Source: Burkholderiales bacterium (GTDB lineage Bacteria > Pseudomonadota > Gammaproteobacteria > Burkholderiales > Burkholderiaceae_D). From it: a stretch of 64,000 bases of DNA. Every line of letters starts with the position of its first letter. Positions within the stretch are counted from its first letter, which is position 1. The notes below the pieces were generated by a model. It was not told where the DNA came from. It saw nothing but the letters and a program-made list of their open reading frames with translations, and ran no database searches. A program made the position numbers and the translations under genes. Below, piece after piece: positions 36,401 to 44,670 of the stretch. Location: NCBI GenBank assembly GCA_016200895.1, contig JACQDX010000124.1, positions 1 to 64,000 on the forward strand, read 5' to 3'.

Positions 36401-37577
36401 ATATCTTGAATACCCGCTCCTGCTCTTGCGCCGACAGACGCGCAAACAAAGGCAAAATCTCTACATGCGGTGGATGATGTTTGCGCAAGGCTTCAGCAGC
36501 ATCACGAATCTCACGCTCACCCGGCAAAAATACCAGTACGTCACCAGAACCGACACGGCACAACTCATCAACGGCATCAGTGATCGCCGTCATCAAATCG
36601 CGCTCTTTATCTTTCTCTGTGTCCTGAATCGGGCGATAGCGCACTTCTACCGGATACAAACGGCCCGATACTTCGATCACGGGCGCTGGCTTGGGCTCTG
36701 CACCCCTCGTATCTGCAAAGTGATTGGCAAAGCGCTGTGCATCTATCGTGGCTGAAGTGATGATGATCTTCAGGTCACGGCGCTTGGGCAGCAATTGCTT
36801 GAGATAGCCAAGCAGAAAATCAATATTCAGGCTGCGCTCATGCGCCTCATCGATAATGATGGTGTCATATTGTTTTAACAGCGGATCAGTCTGGGTTTCT
36901 GCCAGCAAGATACCGTCCGTCATCAGTTTGACGGATGCGCCCTTGCTCAGGGTATCGGTAAAACGGACTTTAAAACCAACATGCTCACCCAGCGGCGAAT
37001 TCAATTCTTGCGCAATACGTTTGGCGGTGGACGAGGCAGCAATCCGGCGTGGCTGGGTATGGCCTATCATGCCTTTTTGACCGCGCCCCAGCTCCAGGCA
37101 AATTTTGGGTAATTGGGTGGTCTTGCCTGAACCAGTTTCACCACAGACGATAATGACCTGGTGTTTTTGCAAAGCCTCGGCAATTTCTGCCCGTTTGCCG
37201 GATACCGGCAACTCTTCAGGATAACTTATCGTAGGTAAGGGATTGCGAAACGGCAAAGCAGGCTCTTCCCTGGCTGGCGCAACTGGTTTTTGCTGCTTGT
37301 TTTCCCTGCTGTTTTCTTTACCACTGGCACGCCCCGGCTGAGCCGCAGCTTGAGGCGTAGTGGATTTTTGGCGAGGTGCTTGCTGCCGTCCATGCTGCAC
37401 TTTCGGCACACGAACTTGTCCAACACCACTGACGTCCAGCGGTTTGTTTTCCGGTACTTCAGACTTCGCGGTGGCCTCACGCAATTGTTGTCGAAGCTCT
37501 CGCAATCCCGATAAACCATCTATCGCACCGGGCATTGCTTTTTGGGGGGAGTTTTTTGGTGTTTGATTTGAAGACAT
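33414..37577 (-). CDS. hrpA: ATP-dependent RNA helicase HrpA
   Basis: A 1387-aa DEAH-box helicase. Low-complexity basic N-terminus (1-110), Walker A GETGSGKTTQLPK near 146, DEAH in IIIDEAHERSLNIDFLL near 240, and motif III SATIDAQRF. The motif VI region is QRAGRCGR, followed by the HA2/ratchet and OB-fold parts and the long C-terminal DUF3418 region typical of bacterial HrpA. It unwinds RNA and helps resolve stalled ribosomes and process mRNA. It is about 90 residues longer than E. coli HrpA, mostly from the N-terminal extension. Confidence 0.96.
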   Translation of the reverse strand: MSSNQTPKNSPQKAMPGAIDGLSGLRELRQQLREATAKSEVPENKPLDVSGVGQVRVPKVQHGRQQAPRQKSTTPQAAAQPGRASGKENSRENKQQKPVAPAREEPALPFRNPLPTISYPEELPVSGKRAEIAEALQKHQVIIVCGETGSGKTTQLPKICLELGRGQKGMIGHTQPRRIAASSTAKRIAQELNSPLGEHVGFKVRFTDTLSKGASVKLMTDGILLAETQTDPLLKQYDTIIIDEAHERSLNIDFLLGYLKQLLPKRRDLKIIITSATIDAQRFANHFADTRGAEPKPAPVIEVSGRLYPVEVRYRPIQDTEKDKERDLMTAITDAVDELCRVGSGDVLVFLPGEREIRDAAEALRKHHPPHVEILPLFARLSAQEQERVFKISNARRIVLATNVAETSLTVPGIRYVVDAGLARVKRYSYRNKVEQLQIEAVAQSAANQRAGRCGRVAAGVCIRLYDEQDYLQRPKFTEPEILRSSLAAVILRMKSLRLTDVETFPFIEPPPGRAIADGYQLLQELGAMDEVNQLTPVGRQLAKLPLDPRVGRMILAARDNQALQEVLIIAAALSVQDPRDRPMEAQAAADMAHKKFADEKSEFQSYLKIWKWFEDAIEHKKTNRQLQDNCRANFLSQMRLREWREVHSQLLTIVKEQGWRLNEAPATYEQLHLSLLTGLLGNIGYKSDEEAHYLGARGIKFYIWPGSTLVKKAGRWIMAAELVDTTRLYGRCIAQINPEWLEKIGEHLLKKSYGEPRWEKRAGQVSAFERATLYGLVVYSQRRTQYGLTHPAEAREMFIRDALVEGEFDTRAPFFAYNQKLVREIENLEHKSRRLDVLVDEELIVAFYDQHLPADVYNAVLFEEWHKEATKANPKLLYLNKDELMRHEAAGVTTDLFPKTMQVSGVALQLSYHFEPGSPRDGVTLTVPLFSLNQVSADRCEWLVPGMLKEKVHLLIKSLPQKIRRHCVPIPEYAAGFCERNDFGKGNFLDAVIADMREQKGLLCKTTDFKFETVPVHLTMNFKVVDEHGRQLEMGRNLASLRAEFGGQARESFQRIASAEKLALLDTSPVATKQAAAAEEKSVRNAGKPATANVQTNAVIPAFKQENLTAWTFDSLPELLEVQQGKQTLIGYPALVDKLTHCHIEVFDDPDEASRIHRIGLRRLFALQLKEQIKFLEKNIPGLQQMGMQFMALGSQEELRDQIIQVAIESAFLQNPLPANSGEFNKRRDEGKARLNLLANEIARTAAQILAEYHGLPKKLQGIKAHAQAAADMQAQLQMLVTKHFIAENDFTQLSHFPRYLKAITVRMDKLRADPARDQKLLAEWNSVAQAWQRHPRKTGVDADPKLLEFRWLLEELRVSLFAQELRTPMPVSVKRLQKVWESLQR

Positions 37578-37807
37578 AGCACTGTGGATTATCCCAGATT
37601 TTTAAGCCGAGCAGGAAATGTTGCATTACCTGCCATGATCTGCACATTAGCATGCTGTTTTCGCATGAGCAAAATGCCAATGAATGCTTTTAACCACAAG
37701 CGTGAATTCATATAAATAAATCCCTACTTTATTTATCCTATAATGAAATCGACGCGTGTCCATGCTGCGCCCAATGTCAAAATCAAGCTATGCGGGGGAG
37801 ACAAAAA

Positions 37808-38962
37808 ATGAAAACCTGGATAACGCTGTTCTTCAGCATGTTGCTCACTGCCTGCGCCAGTCAGCCCAGCCAAAAAATCAGCCACCTGCAATTAAATGAC
37901 CAAGGTTTTACCCCGTCAACAAAGACAGTCAATATTGACGAGGTAATGGCGCTTAGCAATGAAATGCGCTCTTATCTGAAAAACGACATCAGCCCCCAAT
38001 TACGAATTAAATCGCCACAAAGAGCCTTGTTTGACGCGCTGTCCACCAAAGGCCAGATCAAGCTTGAATATGATGCCGAAATCACACGCAATGCAGCACA
38101 GGCATTCAGCGCGCGCTCAGGCAATTGCTTGTCGCTGGTACTGATGACCGCAGCATTTGCAAAAGAACTTGGTATGGACGTGCAATATCAAAATGTACTT
38201 GTTGAAGAGTCATGGAGTCGCAATAACGACATCTATTTTGCTGCTGGGCATGTCAATATTGTATTGGGGTATAAATCAGCATTCAAAGGCTTTACCCAGG
38301 AATATTCACAGGCCATGGTGATCGATTTCCTGCCACCTAAAGACCTTAAAGGACAACGCGCTGAACTGATAAAAGAAGCAACCGTCATCGCCATGTATTT
38401 CAATAACCGTGCAGCAGAATCATTGGCACAACAGCAGGTCAACGACGCCTACTGGTTTGCCCGCGCCGCCTTGATGAGCGCCCCTGATTTTACTGCTGCC
38501 TACAATACGCTGGGTGTGATCTATAGACAGCATGGGGATTTAGCGTTGGCCGAGAATGTGTTCAAACAGATACTAGGCGAAGATACAGAAAATATCATGG
38601 CACTCAGCAATCTGGTCGAGGTGTTACGCAAAACCGAACGCCGCACTGAAGCACAGGTTTATCTGAGTCGTCTGGAAAACTTGCAACCCTACCCCCCTTT
38701 CCATTTCTTCAACAAGGGTCTGGCCGCCATGGAGCGTGGGGACTATGCAGAAGCCAAAACCCTGTTTAAACGTGAAATCAGGCGCGATCCCAACTATGAT
38801 GAATTTCATTTATGGCTGGCACTGGCACATTTAAGGCTGGGTGAAACCTCGGATGCAGTAGATGAACTGACGTTGGCCAAGGCCAACAGCACAACCCGTA
38901 AAGCGCAAAATCTTTACGCCAGCAAGCTGGAGAAAATCAAGGCAACGTACTCGCATAATTAA
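37808..38962 (+). CDS. lipoprotein with papain-like C-H-D triad and TPR repeats
   Basis: A 384-aa lipoprotein. The signal peptide ends in the lipobox LLTAC (MKTWITLFFSMLLTAC). The first domain has SGNCLSLVLMTAAFAKELG (Cys near 107), AGHVNIVLGY (His near 148) and MVIDFLP (Asp near 173), the order of a transglutaminase-like/papain fold. The second half (about 215-380) holds TPR units, for example AAYNTLGVIYRQHGDLALAE and AAMERGDYAEAKTLFKRE. ATG 37808 is chosen because GGGGGAG precedes it; the frame opens at 37790. Possible roles are protein cross-linking, peptidase or a degenerate scaffold; none is established. TATAAT occurs at 37739-37744. Confidence 0.75.
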   Translation: MKTWITLFFSMLLTACASQPSQKISHLQLNDQGFTPSTKTVNIDEVMALSNEMRSYLKNDISPQLRIKSPQRALFDALSTKGQIKLEYDAEITRNAAQAFSARSGNCLSLVLMTAAFAKELGMDVQYQNVLVEESWSRNNDIYFAAGHVNIVLGYKSAFKGFTQEYSQAMVIDFLPPKDLKGQRAELIKEATVIAMYFNNRAAESLAQQQVNDAYWFARAALMSAPDFTAAYNTLGVIYRQHGDLALAENVFKQILGEDTENIMALSNLVEVLRKTERRTEAQVYLSRLENLQPYPPFHFFNKGLAAMERGDYAEAKTLFKREIRRDPNYDEFHLWLALAHLRLGETSDAVDELTLAKANSTTRKAQNLYASKLEKIKATYSHN

Positions 38963-39093
38963 AGCATTGCCTATAACTCATGGTGCACAACTGACGGTTA
39001 CAGACCTGAGGTCTTGGCTGCGATGACAACAATGTGGAAATCCGACCACGTTGTAATCCCATGCGTTTTTGCGTCTCAGATTATAATTGGCGG

Positions 39094-40404
39094 ATGGAAA
39101 ATCCCGTTCAATTCGTTCAATGGTTGCGTTCAGTCGCCCCCTATATTCATGCCTTCCGTGGAAAGACCTTTGTGGTCGCATTTCCCGGCGAACTGGTCAT
39201 GGCAGGTGCCCTGCCAGTTCTGGCGCAAGATTTATCACTTTTACATGCACTTGGCATCAAGATCGTCATCGTCCATGGTTCACGACCCCAGGTTGCAGAA
39301 CAATTGGCTTTACGTAATGTAGAAGGCCGCTTTCATAATGGCATACGCATTACCGATACAGCAGCGCTGGAATGTTCAAAAGAAGCTGCCGGTGAGTTGC
39401 GCCTTGATATTGAAGCTGCATTCAGCCAGGGCTTGCCCAACACGCCTATGGCCCACTCGGCGATACGTATCATTTCTGGCAATTTCGTCACAGCAAAACC
39501 GATAGGCATAGTCGGTGGAGTGGATTTTCAGTTGACTGGTATCGCCCGCAAAGTGGCGTATGACACCATTCACCGCATTCTTGATGCGGGCAACCTGATC
39601 TTGCTTGGCCCGCTGGGTTTCTCACCGACTGGCGAAGCATTTAACCTGACCATGGAAGACGTGGCGGTATCGACCGCCACTGCCTTGCGTGCCGACAAGC
39701 TGATTTTCATCTCTGAAACACCGATGATGGTAGACCAGGACAATGATGAAATCCGCGAATTGTCTTTCATGCAGGCCGAGTTGGAATTAAAAGCCGGTTA
39801 TTTGCCGCTGGACTCTGCGTTTTACTTGGAGCATGCGATCAAGGCTTCGCGCGGTGGTGTGCCACGTATCCATATCGTGCCTTATCAAATGGACGGTTCG
39901 GCCCTGCTGGAATTATTTACCCATGATGGCGTGGGCACAATGGTGTCTTCAGAAAACCTGGAAAGCCTGCGTGAAGCCACGATTGAAGACGTAGGCGGCA
40001 TCATCAAACTGATAGAACCGCTGGAAGCCGACGGCACTCTGGTCAAACGTGGCCGTGAGCTGATAGAGCGCGAGATCAATTACTTCTCGGTCATAGAGCA
40101 TGATGGTGTGATATTTGGGTGTGCAGCGCTGTATCCGTTCCCGTTCGAGAAAATGGCAGAAATGGCTTGCCTGACCGTCAACCCGGATGTGCAAAGCCAG
40201 GGAGATGGCGAGCGCATCCTCAAACATATGGAAAAACGCGCACGCCGGGCTGGTTTCCATAGCCTGTTTGTGCTGACGACGCGCACCGCACACTGGTTCC
40301 TGAAACGCGGCTTTGTTAGTGCATCATTTGATGATTTACCTAAAGACAGGCAAAAAATGTATAACTGGCAACGCAAGTCTTTGGTTCTGATCAAGCAACT
40401 CTAA
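39094..40404 (+). CDS. argA: amino-acid N-acetyltransferase (N-acetylglutamate synthase)
   Basis: A 436-aa enzyme of the first arginine-biosynthesis step, acetyl-CoA + glutamate to N-acetylglutamate. It has an N-terminal amino-acid-kinase domain (RGKTFVVAFPGELVMAG, then IVIVHGSRPQVAEQL) that binds arginine for feedback. The C-terminal GNAT domain has EMACLTVNPDVQSQGDGERI and FVLTTRTAHWFLKRGF. The start at 39094 (MENPVQFVQWLR) matches the family start; earlier in-frame ATGs at 39034 and 39061 add non-conserved residues. It is followed 84 bp later by the yggX-type gene. Confidence 0.93.
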   Translation: MENPVQFVQWLRSVAPYIHAFRGKTFVVAFPGELVMAGALPVLAQDLSLLHALGIKIVIVHGSRPQVAEQLALRNVEGRFHNGIRITDTAALECSKEAAGELRLDIEAAFSQGLPNTPMAHSAIRIISGNFVTAKPIGIVGGVDFQLTGIARKVAYDTIHRILDAGNLILLGPLGFSPTGEAFNLTMEDVAVSTATALRADKLIFISETPMMVDQDNDEIRELSFMQAELELKAGYLPLDSAFYLEHAIKASRGGVPRIHIVPYQMDGSALLELFTHDGVGTMVSSENLESLREATIEDVGGIIKLIEPLEADGTLVKRGRELIEREINYFSVIEHDGVIFGCAALYPFPFEKMAEMACLTVNPDVQSQGDGERILKHMEKRARRAGFHSLFVLTTRTAHWFLKRGFVSASFDDLPKDRQKMYNWQRKSLVLIKQL

Positions 40405-40488
40405 GCCACTGCCCGTATAATTCAGCCTGATTTAAGACTTGGCAAGATTTATCAAGATTCATAGAGATTTACATTAAGGAGCACCATC

Positions 40489-40761
40489 ATGGCCCGTACG
40501 GTCCACTGCATTAAACTAGACAAAGAAGCCGAAGGCCTGGACTTTCCACCTTACCCAGGTGAATTGGGCAAAAGGATTTATGAAAGTGTATCAAAAGAAG
40601 CCTGGGCCGCCTGGCTCAAGCACCAGACCATGCTGGTGAATGAAAACCGCCTGAATCTGGCTGATACACGCGCCCGCAAATATCTGGCAACCCAGATGGA
40701 AAAGCATTTCTTTGGCGATGGTGCTGATGCTGCTACCGGCTATGTCCCACCGACAGAATAA
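40489..40761 (+). CDS. yggX: Fe(2+)-trafficking / oxidative damage protection protein YggX
   Basis: A 90-aa protein with the hallmark start [21 protein letters not shown], containing the single conserved Cys, and the family segments [16 protein letters not shown] and [13 protein letters not shown]. YggX protects iron-sulphur clusters from oxidants and may carry iron. AAGGAG precedes the ATG. Downstream is a strong palindrome terminator shared with the convergent carbonic anhydrase gene. Confidence 0.95.
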   Translation: MARTVHCIKLDKEAEGLDFPPYPGELGKRIYESVSKEAWAAWLKHQTMLVNENRLNLADTRARKYLATQMEKHFFGDGADAATGYVPPTE

Positions 40762-40796
40762 GTAAACGCTTCATTTGCGACATATTAGCTGCACAC

Positions 40797-40832
40797 AAAT
40801 AAGAAAGCCCGCATCTGCGGGCTTTCTTATTT
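40797..40832. terminator. bidirectional terminator between yggX and beta-carbonic anhydrase genes
   Basis: A perfect 17-bp inverted repeat (40797-40813 with 40816-40832), GC-rich core AGCCCGCA, and A/T-rich outer arms that give U-tracts in both directions. Confidence 0.92.
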
Positions 40833-40846
40833 CAAAGCGGACTATA

Positions 40847-41593
40847 TCAATAAAATTCTATCTTGCCAGTTTCTACATCCAGCATGGCACCGATGATTTT
40901 GATCTGGCCTTTGTCCGCCATTTCTTTCAATATCACACTCTTTTCTGTGACTGCCTTGACCGTCATCTTGACGTTCATCTCTGCCACAGCGTCGACAAAA
41001 TGATGATTTGCTGAAGTACGGTCGCTACCATGCGTATCTGGCGTAGCTTTCACCGCAGGCATGATCTTGGCCACCAATTGTGTCAGGTTACCCAGATTGG
41101 CATTATCGCACGCACCCTTGACGGCGCCACAATGTGAATGACCAAGAATGACGATAGTTTTGGAACCGACAACCTTGGCGGCATATTCTAGACTACCAAG
41201 TATGTCTTCATTGACGATATTACCGGCCACCCTGGCAGTAAACAAGTCACCTATGCCTTGATCAAACACCAGCGTCGGCTCAGAGCGTGAGTCTATGCAA
41301 CTGACTATGCTGGCGAAGGGGAATTGTCCATCCCTGCCACTGGTTTTCACCTGCCCTGGCAAATCGCGTTTGAGCATATTGCCAGATACAAAACGCTGGT
41401 TACCTTCTTTCAACATCGTTATGGCAACATCGGGGCTGATCTTGCTTTGCATGGCCTGCGTCATTGACACATTAATGGCAGGCTGGCTTGCCGTTGGCGA
41501 TTGTGTAGCACAGGCTGAGAGCAACAATGCTGCCGTCAGTGTGGCAAAGAAACTTAACGACGTGGCTGTTTTTTTATTTGTATTCGTGTTCAT
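40847..41593 (-). CDS. lipoprotein beta-class carbonic anhydrase
   Basis: A 248-aa beta-carbonic anhydrase with a lipoprotein signal (TLTAALLLSACATQ), so it should be tethered to the membrane on the periplasmic side. The zinc site is complete: SCIDSRSEP (Cys plus the Asp-Arg dyad) and GHSHCGAVKGAC (His and Cys). It interconverts CO2 and bicarbonate. ATG 41593 is favoured: AAGGAG lies 9 nt upstream and it opens the signal peptide. The frame is open further up without a family-like sequence. It sits 101 bp downstream of rpiA start-side neighbour genes on the same strand but has its own leader. Confidence 0.9.
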   Translation of the reverse strand: MNTNTNKKTATSLSFFATLTAALLLSACATQSPTASQPAINVSMTQAMQSKISPDVAITMLKEGNQRFVSGNMLKRDLPGQVKTSGRDGQFPFASIVSCIDSRSEPTLVFDQGIGDLFTARVAGNIVNEDILGSLEYAAKVVGSKTIVILGHSHCGAVKGACDNANLGNLTQLVAKIMPAVKATPDTHGSDRTSANHHFVDAVAEMNVKMTVKAVTEKSVILKEMADKGQIKIIGAMLDVETGKIEFY

Positions 41594-41694
41594 TTGCACC
41601 ATCTCCTTATAAAATTGAATAACAGATGACTTCTTATTCCCCTGCAATTGCACATATTTACAGCAGACCAACCTGAAGTATTCCCTTGCTGAAT

Positions 41695-42366
41695 TCAGAA
41701 CTGCAAGGTTTTAACACCTTCTGCAGTCCCCAGCAGGCAAACATTTGCACCTTGACGCGCGAACAAACCGACCGTCACCACACCCACGATATTGTTAATC
41801 TGAGCTTCCATAGCGAGCGGGTCCTGGATTTGCATACCATGCACATCCAAAATCATATTGCCATTGTCGGTCAGCAATGGTTGCCCATCTTTCAAACGCA
41901 AACGCGCCTCACCGCCCAAAGCATTGAGCTTGCGTGCGACGACTGCATGCGACGTGGGTATCACCTCTACCGGCAAGGGAAATTTGCCCAACACATCCAC
42001 CAGCTTGGAACCGTCAGCGATACAGATAAATTTTTCAGCAACTGATGCAACGATTTTTTCACGTGTCAATGCTGCACCGCCCCCTTTGATCATGGCACCT
42101 TGTGGCGTTATTTCATCCGCGCCATCAATATACACTGGCATGGATGTCACTTCATTCAAATCCAGCACGGTAATACCATGAGAACGCAAGCGTGCTGCCG
42201 TCACCTCGGAAGAGGCAACAGCTGCTTTGATTTTGTGTTTGATCTTGGCCAGTTCCTCGATAAAAAAGTTCGCTGTAGAACCTGTCCCTACGCCAACAAT
42301 TTCACCTTCTACTACATAAGCAATTGCCGCCTGGGCGACAGCAAGTTTCAATTCGTCTTGAGTCAT
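41695..42366 (-). CDS. rpiA: ribose-5-phosphate isomerase A
   Basis: A 223-aa enzyme interconverting ribose-5-phosphate and ribulose-5-phosphate in the pentose phosphate pathway. Conserved signatures are [16 protein letters not shown] (phosphate binding), YIDGADEI, and [20 protein letters not shown] with the catalytic acid region. The length matches the family. It is a leftward gene between the srkA-type kinase and the carbonic anhydrase. Confidence 0.96.
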   Translation of the reverse strand: MTQDELKLAVAQAAIAYVVEGEIVGVGTGSTANFFIEELAKIKHKIKAAVASSEVTAARLRSHGITVLDLNEVTSMPVYIDGADEITPQGAMIKGGGAALTREKIVASVAEKFICIADGSKLVDVLGKFPLPVEVIPTSHAVVARKLNALGGEARLRLKDGQPLLTDNGNMILDVHGMQIQDPLAMEAQINNIVGVVTVGLFARQGANVCLLGTAEGVKTLQF

Positions 42367-42458
42367 GGTGCGTTTCCATCATAGTTTAAAAAATGGCGGG
42401 ATTTTACAGTATGGCCTGACTTATTAGGAACTTGATCAAGAACGAGACTAAAACAGTA

Positions 42459-43466
42459 TTAAATTTGCCACAATGGTGCTTCATCCATTAAAGCAACCTG
42501 CTCGCGCAGTTCAAGTATCCGGTCTTGCCAGTAACGCTGGCTGTTGAACCATGGAAAGGCAGCCGGAAAAGCCGGGTCACTCCAACGCTGCGCCAGCCAG
42601 GCTGAATAATGGATAAGCCGCAAGGTGCGCAAGGCTTCTATCAAATACAACTGACGCGGCTCGAATTCAAAAAAATCTTCGTAACCCACCAGAATATCGG
42701 TCAACTGGCTTTGCATTTCGCTACGGTCGCCCGATAACAACATCCATAAGTCTTGTATGCCAGGCCCCAAGCGACTGTCATCAAAATCGACAAAGTGGGG
42801 GCCCGCTTCAGGCCCGGACTCCAGCCACAAGACATTACCCAAATGGCAATCACCGTGCAGGCGCAGTTGCTGCACATCGCCTGCCCTGTCGTAACAAGCA
42901 CGAATACCATCTAAAGCCTGCTGGCTGACACTGGCGTAGGCTGCCATCAGGTCAGGCGGAATGAAATCATGTTCCAGTAGCCATGCACGTGGCAAGACGC
43001 CAAAGCTTTGGGGATTCAGCGCTGGCCTGAATGCATAGCTGGCAGTAGCACCGACAGCATGTATACGCCCTATGAAACGGCCCAACCATTCCAGGGTGGC
43101 CGGGTCACCGGTTTCAGGCGCGCGACCACTTTGGCGCTTGAACAAGGAAAAACGGAAGCCTTGATAGTGACGCAGGCTATTGCCATTGTCTGCTTGCAAA
43201 GCAGCAATGACAGGAATTTCGTGCGCCTGTAACTCAGTGACGAAGTCATGTTCCTCCTGTATTGCTTCATCTGACCAGCGCAAGGGGCGATAAAACTTGG
43301 CGATAATGGGAGAAGCGTCCTCTATACCTATCTGATAGACACGGTTTTCATAGCTGTTCAGGGCCAGCATGCGGCCATCGCTACGTAATCCACTGCTTTC
43401 GACGGCATCAAGGACTAATTCGGGTGTCAGCCCGGCGAATGAATCTGGGGGAGTAAAATCTGTCAT
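42459..43466 (-). CDS. srkA: stress response kinase A (SrkA/YihE family)
   Basis: A 335-aa APH-like Ser/Thr kinase. The catalytic loop is [12 protein letters not shown] and the metal-binding motif is [17 protein letters not shown]. The Lys region is [16 protein letters not shown], as in E. coli SrkA. The family counters programmed death under stress, with the MazEF connection described for E. coli. ATG 43466 starts [16 protein letters not shown], the conserved N-terminus; the frame is open to 43526. It lies upstream of rpiA on the same strand. Confidence 0.92.
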   Translation of the reverse strand: MTDFTPPDSFAGLTPELVLDAVESSGLRSDGRMLALNSYENRVYQIGIEDASPIIAKFYRPLRWSDEAIQEEHDFVTELQAHEIPVIAALQADNGNSLRHYQGFRFSLFKRQSGRAPETGDPATLEWLGRFIGRIHAVGATASYAFRPALNPQSFGVLPRAWLLEHDFIPPDLMAAYASVSQQALDGIRACYDRAGDVQQLRLHGDCHLGNVLWLESGPEAGPHFVDFDDSRLGPGIQDLWMLLSGDRSEMQSQLTDILVGYEDFFEFEPRQLYLIEALRTLRLIHYSAWLAQRWSDPAFPAAFPWFNSQRYWQDRILELREQVALMDEAPLWQI

Positions 43467-43577
43467 GTCGCTATTGTACGTGTCTGTCAGTGCGTTCGAT
43501 ATAAAAGTCCTGCACAGCCAGCACACAAAGCGCTAAACTTCCGGTATTTTCATACTTACCTTTTCAAGAGTCACGCC

Positions 43578-44279
43578 ATGCATCTCGACGAACCACTAAG
43601 CGACAAAGAATTCAATGAACTCGACAAATTCCTGATGTCAGAAAAAGTCGGTGACGATGGCATGACCATGGATGCCCTGCACGGCTACCTGACCGCCATT
43701 GCCCTCGGCCCTGAAGTGATACCCATGGCTGAATGGCTGCCACTGGTGTGGGGCTTGCCTGACCAGGGCGAACCCAAGTTCAAGAACGAAAAAGAAATGC
43801 AGCGCGTTACTGGCCTGGTAGCCCGCTTCATGAATGAAATACAGATTACCTTTGAAGTTGCACCACAAGAATACGAACCCCTGTTTTGCGTCATGGAGCA
43901 AAATGGCAAGGAATTGATCGATGGCGAGACTTGGGCCTGGGGCTTTTGGGAAGGCATGCAATTGCGCGAAGAGGCCTGGGAAGCAGCCTGGGAATCCGAG
44001 GAAATCGGCCCTTTACTCCAACCTATCTACCTGCTGGGTGCAGAAGAGATAGAAGAAAGTGAATTAAAATTTGTCGATACACCAGAAAAATGCCACGAAC
44101 TGGCGTTGACGCTGGAAGCCTCTATTCCTACAATACGCCGCTTCTGGGCACCTTTGCGCAAGTCTGGTGTCACCACGGTCAAACGTGAAGCCCCAAAAGT
44201 AGGCAGAAATGATCCCTGCCCTTGTGGCAGCGGCAAAAAATACAAAGTCTGCTGCGGTGCCGAGCCTATCCTGCATTGA
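43578..44279 (+). CDS. YecA/UPF0149 family protein with SEC-C zinc motif
   Basis: A 233-aa protein with an N-terminal UPF0149 domain ([20 protein letters not shown], then [18 protein letters not shown]) and a C-terminal SEC-C motif ([21 protein letters not shown]). The latter binds zinc as in SecA, and in YecA it mediates ribosome and SecA-related contacts. Acts in the cytosol. Divergent from srkA. Downstream there is a GAAA-capped hairpin before the acyl-CoA-binding gene. Confidence 0.88.
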   Translation: MHLDEPLSDKEFNELDKFLMSEKVGDDGMTMDALHGYLTAIALGPEVIPMAEWLPLVWGLPDQGEPKFKNEKEMQRVTGLVARFMNEIQITFEVAPQEYEPLFCVMEQNGKELIDGETWAWGFWEGMQLREEAWEAAWESEEIGPLLQPIYLLGAEEIEESELKFVDTPEKCHELALTLEASIPTIRRFWAPLRKSGVTTVKREAPKVGRNDPCPCGSGKKYKVCCGAEPILH

Positions 44280-44316
44280 TCAACTATTAATCATCTGCAA
44301 AACCTGCGAACCTGCA

Positions 44317-44381
44317 GCGCTGGAGGGAAACCTCTAGCGCAAAACTGTCCCGCCTGCATGTCTTCATGCTATTTTTGCGCT
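44317..44381 (+). promoter_or_regulatory. two mutually exclusive hairpins before the acyl-CoA-binding protein gene
   Basis: Hairpin A: GCGCTGGAGG (44317-44326), GAAA tetraloop, CCTCTAGCGC (44331-44340), a full 10-bp stem with one G-U. Hairpin B: AGCGCAAAA (44336-44344) with TTTTGCGCT (44373-44381), enclosing a smaller GCATG-TCTT-CATGC hairpin. A and B share 44336-44340, so only one can form. They lie 38 nt after the YecA-type stop and 26 nt before the next start. This may be a switch, an attenuator, or merely the 3' end of the upstream transcript. Confidence 0.4.
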
Positions 44382-44406
44382 TCTTAATAACATGCTGGAG
44401 ACTACC

Positions 44407-44661
44407 ATGAGCTTGCAAGAACAATTCACCCAGGCACAAGCCGATTCCAAAAACCTGCCCGAGCGTCCGGACAATATGACTTTGCTGAAAATCTATGCCC
44501 TGTTCAAACAAGGCAGCGCTGGCGACGCCACTGGTGACCGCCCTGGCATGACCGACTTTGTCGGCCGCGCCAAGTTTGATGCCTGGGCTGGCCTGAAAGG
44601 CACTACCCAGGAAACAGCGATGCAGCAATATGTTGATCTGATCAACGAACTCAAAGGCTAA
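44407..44661 (+). CDS. acyl-CoA-binding protein
   Basis: An 84-aa ACBP, a four-helix protein that binds long-chain acyl-CoA esters in the cytosol. Conserved residues are in EQFTQAQADSKNLPERPDN, LKIYALFKQGSAGDATGDRP and KFDAWAGLKGTTQETAMQQY. ATG 44407 is used, with GGAG 6 nt before; an upstream in-frame ATG at 44392 is less likely. ACBPs are common in eukaryotes and occur in a subset of proteobacteria. Its neighbour at 53.6 kb, PHA depolymerase, also feeds acyl-CoA pools. Confidence 0.92.
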   Translation: MSLQEQFTQAQADSKNLPERPDNMTLLKIYALFKQGSAGDATGDRPGMTDFVGRAKFDAWAGLKGTTQETAMQQYVDLINELKG

Positions 44662-44670
44662 GATTCCGTC

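Noticed and set aside
42431-42440. CTTGATCAAG palindrome upstream of rpiA, considered as an FNR site
   Set aside because: The half-sites lack the 4-bp spacer of TTGAT-N4-ATCAA; a 10-bp palindrome can be chance.
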